DNA of 16,774 nucleotides, from positions 1 through 16,774 of the forward strand of contig QKYT01001297.1 in assembly GCA_003550305.1 (NCBI GenBank). The letters are read 5' to 3'. This DNA is from Glomus cerebriforme. Lineage: Eukaryota > Glomeromycota > Glomeromycetes > Glomerales > Glomeraceae. The notes beneath the pieces are model-generated. The model was not told where the DNA came from. It saw only the letters and a program-made list of their open reading frames with translations, and did no database searches. A program made the position numbers and the translations under genes. How positions within the stretch are numbered: the stretch's first letter is position 1; every line of letters begins with the position of its first letter. Positions 8,199 to 15,527 of the stretch are shown here, one piece after another.

Positions 8199-8299
8199 TA
8201 AATCAGTAATTCTAATAAGAATATTACCTCATTTTTTTTTATCTATGCTAATCAACTTTTGAATTATTCCATATTATATAAAAAATTATTCAATTCATT

Positions 8300-9600
8300 G
8301 ATTCATTAAGAGAATTAAATGCCAAGCTTTTAGCTGAAATTGCTAAGCTTAAAAAGGAGAATGCTAAGATTTTTAAACTTAGGAGAATACTAAGATTAAG
8401 GATAAGAATGCTGAGATCCCTGATCTTAGAAGGAAGTTTGTTGAGATTGAGTCTGAAAGCATTAAGCTTAAGGCCAGGATTGCCAAGCTTCTAAGATAGG
8501 CTATGGAAAGAGTAAGAAATGTGATATTGAGAATGCCAAACTCAAGGTCAGAATTGAGAAACTAGTGAAAAATAAGACAGTTACCACTAAACTTGGGTTT
8601 GAGAATGCTGAGTTTAGAGATAGAATCATGAAAGTAGAATAGAGGCAGATGCTAAATGATAATTCTTCTAATAACAGTTCATCTAATTTCAATTCAGTTA
8701 CAGATCAGTTACCTATGATAATGCAGCATGATAAGGAAATGAATACTTCATTATCCAAAGAACTGATACCAGAGGTGATTGCAAAGCAATCAGTGTCAGC
8801 TATCATCATACCAGAGTCTGTAGCAGTCAAGCTTAATAGAGAAAATGGTGCAGTACCAGAGGTGATAACAGTACCTGCCAACTCTAAATCATCAGAGGAA
8901 AAGGAAATGGATAAATTCTTGGATGAGTCACTAGTGATGAAATAAAGTAATGCAATAAGAAGAAACTTCTGCATGAGTCAGTCTTCCTTAAAGTATTACC
9001 TTTTGCAGGAAATAATCTGACTGTTTTCTTGGGAAATGACAAAAATGAAAGTAGTACAGAAACAATTTTCTCAGGAAATGATCGGATGGTCTCAGAAAAG
9101 TTAGAAAAATCAAGAAAATTTCTTCAAGAAATCAGCAAAAGGTTATTCAGGATTTTAATAACTCTGATGAGATTAAGCTTACTAAAAATCAGTATATAGA
9201 ATTTGACTTAATACAAGATTTACAGAGTGGTAGTATTATTGCTTTACCAGTAAACAGTATTCATTCTCTTGCAAAGCATCTTATGGCTAAATTATAATAC
9301 AAAGTCTAATCCATTTGTTTCTAAATGCAACATGAGCTGGTATAAAAAGATCTTGTTCTGGGTTTATTATTCAGATAATTTTGAAAATAAGATTGTTAAA
9401 ATTTGTCATGAAACAGGAATTATTGATAAAACTGCAAGAACTCAAATATACAAAAAAATGTTAGAATTTATAGCTAGTATTATACCTGTTATCTTGTGAA
9501 TTAAACTCTTAGAGCCAAAAAAATTTGCAAATTGTTTGGAAAGAATGATGTAGGAATTGATAAAATTAGTGTTCCAAAAAAAATCTGGTCCTCCAAAATG
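8300..9600 (+). pseudogene. Decayed coiled-coil (ENAKLK-type) family gene
   Basis: The first 200 codons are heptad-like coiled coil: LRELNAKLLAEIAKLKKENA (from 8306), then after a frameshift near 8382 KNAEIPDLRRKFVEIESESI, a TAG (8497-8499), then in a third frame DIENAKLKVRIEKL. After a TAG at 8640-8642 this third frame stays open to 8945, including a Ser/Asn linker (DNSSNNSSSNFNS) and SSEEKEMDKFLDES. The reading then moves through KKKLLHES (8957-9199 frame), VIQDFNNSDEIKLTKNQYIE (9142-9297) and a 9269-9499 segment with SWYKKILFWVYYSDNFENK and DKTARTQIYKKMLEF. It ends in TLRAKKICKLFGKNDVGIDK (from 9505). The order (coiled coil, low-complexity linker, EEKEMD, TAR-x-IY, LR-K-ICKLF) matches a repeated Rhizophagus family as I remember it. 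At least five frame changes make this copy dead. Function of the family is unknown to me. Confidence 0.65.
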
Positions 9601-9629
9601 GATTTAGATTGGTTTGCAAATTTAAGATC

Positions 9630-9690
9630 TGTGGATCCGATCTGAATCAAATAAATATGATTCAAATCCAATCTGATTGGATCAGATCAT
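9630..9690. repeat. Imperfect inverted repeat with perfect 7-bp stem
   Basis: TGAATCA (9643-9649) and TGATTCA (9658-9664) form a perfect stem around AATAAATA. On a larger scale GGATCCGAT on the left faces ATTGGATCAGATC on the right. It joins the end of the coiled-coil remnant to a T-rich tract and the minisatellite and may be the edge of a dispersed repeat. Confidence 0.55.
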
Positions 9691-9740
9691 GGTACAAAGT
9701 TTTTTTTTTTTATTTTTATTTTTTTTCGGCCTTCTTTTTT

Positions 9741-10657
9741 TTAGAGATGGAATCTGGACAAATGAAGAAATCTGAATGAACAGATGACCGGAACCTTAGA
9801 TGAATATAAGTTTGTTCTTTTTTTACTTTATTAATTATTAGGGAATGTAATTAACATTCCTCTTTTCTCTTTTTTTTGGAAACTGGACAAATGGATGAAG
9901 CTGATCTTGGATGAATATAAGTTCATTCTTTTTTTTACTTTATTAATTATTAGGGAAAGTAATTAATATTCCCTTTTCTCTTTTTTTAGAAAACTGGATG
10001 AACAGATGAAGCTGAATGAACAGAATTTGAATAAATGATCAAGAGGTGAATTTATTTATTTCTTTCATTTTTTTATTTTTAGGGAATGTAATTAATGTAT
10101 CCCTTCTCTTTTTTAGAAAACTGAATGAATGGATGAAGCTGAACAAATAGAATTTGAATGAATGAACCAAAAGGTAAGTTTATTCATTTTTTTCATTTTT
10201 TTACTTTTAGGAAACATAATTAATGTCTCCCTTCTCTTTTTTTAGGAAACCAGATGAATGGATAAAGCTGAATAAACAAAACTTGAACAAATGAACCAAA
10301 AGGTTAGTTTGTTCATTTCTTTCATTTTTTTACTTTTAGGAAATGTAATTAATATCTCCCTTCTCTTTTTTTTAGGAAACCAGATGAACGGATGAAGCTG
10401 AATGAATGGAACTTAAATGAACAAACTAAGAAATGAGTTCATTTGTTTCTTTTTATTTTTTACTTTCAGGGAATGTAATTAATATCTCCCTTCTCTTTTT
10501 TTTAGGAAACTGGATGAACGGACAAAGCCAAATAAATGGAATTTGAATGAATGAACTAAGAGGTTAGTTTGTTTGTTTCTTTTTATTTTTTTTACTTTTA
10601 GGGAATGTAATTAACGTCTCCCTTCTCTTTTTTTAGAAAACTGGATGAACAGATGAA
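9741..10657. repeat. Minisatellite, 7 periods plus partial, about 130 bp, exon-intron-like units
   Basis: Units start near 9747, 9878, 9990, 10117, 10246, 10376 and 10506, with a partial unit at 10637. A typical unit reads GAAACTGGATGAACGGATG, AAGCTGAATGAA, AATTTGAATGAATGAACC, AAAAGGTAAGTTT, a T-rich tract ending TTTTAGG, GGAATGTAATTAAT, CTCCCTTCTC and TTTTTTTAG. Periods are 127-131 bases for the later units and shorter for the second. Units 3-7 each contain a 56-57 base block (such as 10117-10173, 10246-10302 and 10506-10562). In four of the five it is followed by GT and a 71-74 base stretch ending AG. Unit 6 has AT at the donor position. The blocks have an almost open frame of the KLDERMKLNE type. 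The array interrupts or separates two decayed coding regions. Confidence 0.85.
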
Positions 10658-11438
10658 CCTATAGATTTACTTAGAGATAACAATTATAGACAAATGTACA
10701 ACAATTTTGTAAATCTGGTAAAATTCCCTTGATCAAGACTTTTTATATGAATTGGATATTCAAGATACAATTCCAATATTAAAACAATATATTAATGATG
10801 ATATTAAGAAAATTTTAGAGGTAATTGAAATTGATTTTAAAAGTATAAAAACAAATTTGAGACTAATATTCAGAAAATTCTTTGCTTAATAAAAACTCAA
10901 CTAGATAACATTTAAGAAACTTATACTGCAATGTTCTTAGTAGTTTTAGTGAATCAAAATATTTACAGAAAATAATTAAAGATTTAGTCATTGAGTAAAT
11001 AATATATCAGTTCTTATCTATAATAATCAAATGATTTGAATAATCTAAAGGATGATGATAATATGAAATGTGTTATTTCTTCAAGAGTTCTTAAATATAC
11101 TTATGGAATTGATACATGGAGAAAATGGTAAGTTCTTTGACATTTAATAAGCTATATACAAACTTTTTTAGTAAAGAAAAATTCTCTGCATTTATTTAGG
11201 AAGAAGGTAGGAATCAATAAAAAACACATGATGGATTCATTATAGTTTGGCTAATCATAGTACTAAGATGAATATTAATCAAGAAATTACAAGTTCTTGT
11301 ATACTAACTTATCCTAGAATGACTAAGAAAGTATATTACAATCAGGAGTATAATGGAAAGTATTGTGTTCCTGATATGAAGCTTTTAGGGAAATTTCATG
11401 TCATTCAGTCCTTAACAGATCTGTGTTATTTAGAATGA
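10655..11438 (+). pseudogene. Decayed coding remnant downstream of the minisatellite
   Basis: Readable pieces in order: EPIDLLRDNNYRQMYNNFVN (10655 on) to a TGA; after a shift QDFLYELDIQDTIPILKQYI and further helical sequence to TAA 10887-10889; KYLQKIIKDLVIE (about 10958); and NLKDDDNMKCVISSRVLKYT followed by YGIDTWRKW. A GT-AG intron at 11128-11199 (72 nt) would join that last piece in phase to KKVGINKKHMMDSL and a stop. A separate open frame, 11247-11438, contains HSTKMNINQEITSSCILTYP and YCVPDMKLLGKFHVIQSLTD. The pieces are mostly alpha-helical and polar. I cannot name the family. It could be the same gene as the coiled-coil remnant, split by the expanding minisatellite, or a different one. 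Confidence 0.45.
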
Positions 11439-12221
11439 CTTTTGGAAAAATGGAAATTATTGTCACAACAAAGGATAACCAAACTGGAAAACTACTTTTA
11501 AATATATCTTAGATAGTTGAAAAAAGCATTCTATGATTTTGAAATGTAAATTAAAATTTTCTTATTACTATAAATTTAAGCTTTTGTAATAAATATTTAA
11601 AAAAGTTTTATTAAAAAAAGAAATACATTTATTTTTAAAAGATATAATACATAGAATTTTCCTTGAATTGCGTAAAAAATCATACACAAAAAAAAAGTCG
11701 CATGTCTGCTGTATTTTTACAAAAACTCCATATGTTTCCATAACTGTAATAGTAAAAAAAAATAAAATTACCCCATGTGAACCTAGCATATTTCAAGTAT
11801 GTTTTCCTATTGTGGATCATTATTTAATGATATATGGCCATCCGTCCCATTACAACTACAGAAATGATAATTTTTTTTTAAAAAAAAACAGATCTTAAAT
11901 AAAGAATGTTCAAGACCCTTCTCCACTAGTAATCTTTGAAGCAAAGTAAATATAATATTTGCCTTAATAGAAGGTATATATACCTAATAGCAAAATTTTA
12001 GAAGGATATTCACTATAATTTAGTAAAATTTAAAAAAGGTTAGCATCATCAAAATTACAATTAAATTTTAATTTTTTAAAAATTAAAAGTTTTATTGTTT
12101 GATAAATAAAAAATATAATAATAATTGTTTAGTTTGTTAAAAAATTTAAACTGACTAGAATTAATTTTAAATATTATAATTATTTTTAAAAATTTAAAAA
12201 GTATTTGATAAATGCCTATAT
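11439..12221. other. AT-rich intergenic DNA, no supported gene
   Basis: AT-rich with A/T homopolymers. Overlapping open frames on both strands at about 11568-11898 have no recognisable motif. The plus-strand one (with Pro, His and Cys, such as SITVIVKKNKITPCEP) could be a remnant, but neither strand is convincing. Confidence 0.45.
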
Positions 12222-12292
12222 GGGATTTGGAATAAGATTTGGGATTTGGGATGAGAATTGGATTGGAATTGGAATTGGGATGTGATGGATTA
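12222..12292. repeat. G/T-rich low-complexity tract (GGATTTGG / GGAATT)
   Basis: Short irregular repeats of GGGATTTGG and TTGGAATTGGAATTGGG lie on the plus strand. The Pro/Asn/Ser-rich minus-strand frame across it is a product of this repetition and not a gene. Confidence 0.7.
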
Positions 12293-12314
12293 GTTAAATA
12301 GGTGATAAGTATAG

Positions 12315-13170
12315 TCAAGCCTCTTCAAAATAATAATAACAATGAATGAGATCCTGATCTGAATTTTCATGTTTATCTTCAGCAATGGTAATTTTGCAAT
12401 ACAAAGTTAAAAAAAATGCAGGTACTGTCTTTCCCTTTCTGTTGTGTTAGCTAAAAAGGCTTTTCTTTTCTCTGACTTCTGAAACTTTAGGAGCACCAAT
12501 ACTCAGCTCACGTATAAGTTTTTTTAATACATGAGAATCCTTGACCTTAGTCTGTTTCATTTTTTTACTTGGGGGCTATTCGTGAAGGTAGCTTCATTAG
12601 CCCTTTTTTTACTATCAGAATTGAGCTGAATTTCTATTTCATCACCCTATCAGTATCCATGTCTAGTTCTGGAGTTGTTTCCTCCAGAATCATTTCGGTT
12701 GGATTGATCTGAAGTTGAGTACTCATCCTTCCAACCATCGATAAAGTACTTGACTGTGTCGATACTGATAATTCTCGTATTGGGATAACAATCTTAATAT
12801 TTTTTCTACAATCGGGAAAAGGACATACATTTGGCTGTGTAAGTAAAAACTTTTTCAGGATACAATCTCTATGGAATGTATATCCACAACTTAGCGTGGT
12901 GAATGCTTTAAAATTGAATGAAAGAATTTCGTTATTGCATTCTGAGGTTCTGATATTTCCATATCTTTGACAAAACCATCTTCAAGTTTTTTAAGGATAT
13001 TATATGCAAGATTTTTTAGATTATTAAGTGATATGATGAGATTTTGCAGAAATCTGATTCCTCTTACTAAAGTCTTTTTATAACATTAACATGTTTCACA
13101 GAAAAAGATCACCAATTTCATTACGCATTTCTTTTGTCACTCCATTAATCATTCTTGCAAATCTTTGTGA
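12315..13170 (-). pseudogene. Decayed RING/zinc-binding family gene
   Basis: Reading 5' to 3' on the minus strand: ARMINGVTKEMRNEIGDLFL to a stop (about 13165-13100), then a long clean segment 13085-12891 with GIRFLQNLIISLNNLKNLAY and KKLEDGFVKDMEISEPQ, which shifts frame into AFTTLSCGYTFHRDCILKKF and NVCPFPDC. The last residues form C-G-x2-F-H-x2-C (Cys 12888-12886, His 12873-12871, Cys 12864-12862) and C-P-F-P-D-C (12825-12808), the second half of a RING-like zinc site. That frame stays open to TAG 12636-12634. Further pieces continue: KVKDSHVLKKLIRELSIGAP (about 12550-12490) and TIAEDKHENSDQDLIHCYYY ending at TGA 12317-12315. I recognise the order as a repeated Rhizophagus family, possibly ubiquitin-linked. 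Three or more shifts make it non-functional. The AT-rich flank at 13171-13288 shows nothing. Confidence 0.7.
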
Positions 13171-13288
13171 TTAACATACACATCCTTCCCAAAATATTAT
13201 TCTTTATTCTATGTATTTATTTCTAAAAAAAGTTGTACTGCTGAAGTAATTTTTTATTAATACAATTAATATCATGAGCTATACACTA

Positions 13289-13490
13289 TTATTTTTTTGG
13301 GCGATAACCTTCTATTCTAGCTTTTTTCTTTGAGGGATATCATCTTCTACATACGCCTATCTTTTAGCCATCCTAAGATTATTTTCAAACCCTCTTTCAC
13401 ACTATTTCATAATGATTGATATGCGTTGGATTTTTCATCCAAGGCCTTCTTATTAAATTCGATAGTAATGGGTACTTTGCTCGCCTGAGA
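13289..13490 (-). pseudogene. C-terminal fragment of the Crinkler-type family (third copy)
   Basis: On the minus strand, VPITIEFNKKALDEKSNAYQ is followed by a TGA, then NSVKEGLKIILGWLKDRRM and a TAG. In the next frame RKKARIEGYRPKK ends at TAA 13291-13289. The pattern (EFxKxAL, a charged helix, I-x-G-x-LKDR, a basic KKxRxExY tail) parallels the end of the pseudogene at 4977-5960 (KTALEEG, NVKWMMEVIVRLLRERID, basic tail). Only the last quarter of the protein is left. The nuclease core is not visible upstream. Two stops and one shift are present. It lies just behind the RING-type remnant on the same strand, with an AT-rich gap between. Confidence 0.55.
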
Positions 13491-13784
13491 GATTTTACCT
13501 AGACTGGACAATCAAATAAGTTCTCTGTTTTTTTTTCAAAAAAATCCTAAAACCTCCTTAGCGACTAGTAATATGAAGCTATTGTAATTATTCGATGATT
13601 TGCTTTGAAATGTTACGTTTAATGAATGATTTTTTTAATTAAGAAAAGCAAAAAATAAAATTTTTTGTCATTCAGTATCATGATCAATGAACTGACTTCT
13701 TTGCAACAATGAAAATTTTGATAGATTTGGATCCATCTTTTGTAAATAATTATTATTTAATTGAATCTATTGAATATAAATAAT
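13491..13784. other. AT-rich DNA, no gene seen
   Basis: This is presumably the eroded upstream part of the C-terminal fragment at 13289-13490, but I find no protein-like segment on either strand that would support that. Confidence 0.5.
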
Positions 13785-13955
13785 TTAACTTCTTTTTATA
13801 GTGTAATAAACCAAAATTCCTAAATCTTTATCACTATTAGTTTTTATTATCATTCTAGTTCTTTTCTCAATTCCATTCTCATTCTTAATTATTGTATTAT
13901 TAACATTTGGCCTAATATACTGGTTGTTGTTGTCATTATATCTTTGGTATCTTTT
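13785..13955 (-). pseudogene. Short protein-like remnant, unrecognised
   Basis: A 56-codon open stretch ends at TAA 13787-13785, with YNDNNNQYIRPNVNN, then NGIEKRTRMIIKTNSDKDLG and ILVYYTIKRS. A TAG bounds it upstream (13958-13956). Its composition is more protein-like than neighbouring AT-rich DNA. It might be the N-terminal part of the minus-strand fragment 300 bases downstream, or an unrelated piece. Confidence 0.3.
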
Positions 13956-14330
13956 CTAATATAGATATAACAGTAGTAGTATCCTTTGATTTCTTATGAA
14001 AAACAAATAATAAGCAATTCTTGTTTTCTTAATATTTTTAGTTATCACTGTTGGATTTTATTTTGCTATTCCATGAAATCGGCAAAAGATAATTTTTTTA
14101 TTTTGAAAAACGTTATAATCGTAAAGCTGATTTGCAAGGCACAAAGATTAAATAGCAGAAAAAATTTTATAATAAAATTTGTTGGAATTGGCATTACCCA
14201 TATTTAATTATCTATACTTGAAGAAAAAGAATATTTGATTATAATTTAGGAAGAAAAGCTAAAAAAAAAAAAAAAAATTTTTTATTGATCACAGAATAAA
14301 AATTTTCTCTTGTCAATAATTATCTGATGA
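13956..14330. other. AT-rich intergenic DNA, no supported gene
   Basis: A 73-codon plus-strand open frame at 13986-14207 has no motif, no good start context and no family resemblance, so I do not call it. Long A run and AATTTT tract near 14262-14285. Confidence 0.5.
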
Positions 14331-14880
14331 TTATATTATAATAAGTGTAGAATTTGTAGATATAGATTTTGTTGCTGGTTGAGATGAATGCTGTTGATGT
14401 TAAGATTGCTTTATAGTCTCTGTTTCTGTTTCTACAGGAAGTTCTACTGGGTTTACGTTATTTGTTCCTGCTTCTGCAACAATAGATATATTTTTGTTAT
14501 TATAGGTTTGATCTTTTTTTTGTCTTCTCAGCATCTTTTCCATTAATAGCTAATGAAATTGATTAACTCCATCAAATTCACTTTAAAACCATTAGATGTG
14601 TGCTTTGTGATTTTAATATACAAGAATTTCTGAATTATTTGGAAGTAATTCAATTTGTATTTTTAGGTAAAATAGATATCTGATATATCAAACCATTCAG
14701 ATACATTTTTCTGAAAAACCAATTTTTTGTAACATTCTGTTTTGTTAGTTTATACTAGCTCAATATAGTACCAATAATGGTTATGAAGCTTATATCTTCT
14801 CTATAATATTCATAACAGAACATTTCAAAGAAAATTGGAGTTCCAGCTGAGATGGATTTAATATATGAGATGGCAGAATA
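14331..14880 (-). pseudogene. Decayed gene of unrecognised family with Gln/Ser/Thr-rich tail
   Basis: Minus-strand pieces in order: SAISYIKSISAGTPIFFEMF, then CYEYYREDISFITIIGTILS and a TAG, then YKLTKQNVTKNWFFRKMYLN (about 14877-14690). After shifts comes a 14662-14543 segment with QKFLYIKITKHTSNGFKVNL and MELINFIS. Last is a frame from ATG 14543 with MEKMLRRQKKDQTYNNKN and PVELPVETETETIKQS, stopped by TAA 14402-14400. Past that stop the same frame continues HQQHSSQPATKSISTN to a second stop at 14331. The disordered polar tail and the basic patch (RRQKK) before it are typical of a C-terminus. The upstream part looks like a mixed alpha/beta domain. I cannot name it. Its frame changes are at least three. 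Confidence 0.45.
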
Positions 14881-15185
14881 GACTCGATCAGATAAATATT
14901 AACCAATCATTTACTAAATCATATGACTCACAGTTTTTCACATATTTTTTTTATCTTATCAGATGACTCTAATGCTTATAAAAAGAGAAGATTTCTCCCT
15001 TATCATAATTAGGATTAAACTACTAAAAATTTAGATTTAGAAAAGTCTTCATTGAATAAAAAAATTTTCCACCATTAAACATTTAAAGTAAGGATGACTA
15101 TATGATATTCATCGGTTACTTAGCACATATCGTTGGGACTAGTAAGTACCAACTGTGGGCACTGAGTATGTTCAATGTATGTGCA
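14881..15185. other. Intergenic DNA; small hairpin, no gene seen
   Basis: AT-rich until about 15090, then base composition becomes more balanced. GTTGG (15132-15136) can pair with CCAAC (15148-15152) around GACTAGTAAGTA. No coding segment was found. Confidence 0.45.
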
Positions 15186-15256
15186 GTACGGCAATCATAT
15201 AATAACGTACATCCAATCCTTCTGAGGGGGTCTTTTGGTAGTGGCTGGGAAACACA
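15186..15256 (+). ncRNA. Possible 5S-rRNA-like remnant or Pol III SINE head
   Basis: GTACGGCAATCATA, then ACATCC, TCC, CTGAGGGGGTC and GGTAGTGGCTGGGAAACAC appear in the order in which 5S rRNA shows TACGGCCATA, CATCCCGTCC, CTGAAG, GGGTC and GTTAGTACTTGGATGGGAGACC. Spacings are shortened, so a full 5S molecule is not present. The stretch is the least AT-rich part of its neighbourhood. This is a pattern-matching suggestion only. It could equally be an unrelated repeat. Confidence 0.25.
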
Positions 15257-15527
15257 TTGAAACTCTCTCAATAACATATAACAAGCAGTAAATCCTTTAT
15301 TTTTAAGAAAATTTGAAAAATAACATATGATAAAAAATATTAATATTTCTTCTTTAAAAAATTCTAAAATTTCCTAAATCTTCTAAATTATGTCTATTTA
15401 TTTTGTTTAATTTAATTTATGTTGATAAATTTGAATTCATTTTGCTGTAAAGCTTTTAATCCTATTAATGATATCGGCAAATATATTATCATCAGACTAT
15501 AAAACAATTACAATATATTTAATATAT
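15257..15527. other. 3' flank of the Sel1-repeat gene, nothing else seen
   Basis: AT-rich DNA downstream (on the minus strand) of the Sel1-repeat gene. No repeat or coding remnant was recognised. Confidence 0.5.

Noticed and set aside
8501..8974. Two minus-strand open frames (8501-8692 and 8705-8974)
   Set aside because: They lie opposite the coiled-coil family remnant, whose plus strand carries recognisable heptads and the EEKEMD linker.
9990..10660. CRISPR-like repeat array
   Set aside because: There are no unique spacers of constant length. The whole 130-bp unit repeats and diverges, as in a minisatellite, in a eukaryotic context.
11568..11898. Overlapping open frames on both strands
   Set aside because: Neither has a motif or start context. 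Left as unassigned intergenic DNA.
12076..12318. 80-codon minus-strand frame with Pro/Asn/Ser repeats
   Set aside because: It arises from the G/T-rich low-complexity tract at 12222-12292 and AT-rich DNA.
13986..14207. 73-codon plus-strand open frame
   Set aside because: No motif, AT-rich codon use, and flanked by minus-strand remnants.
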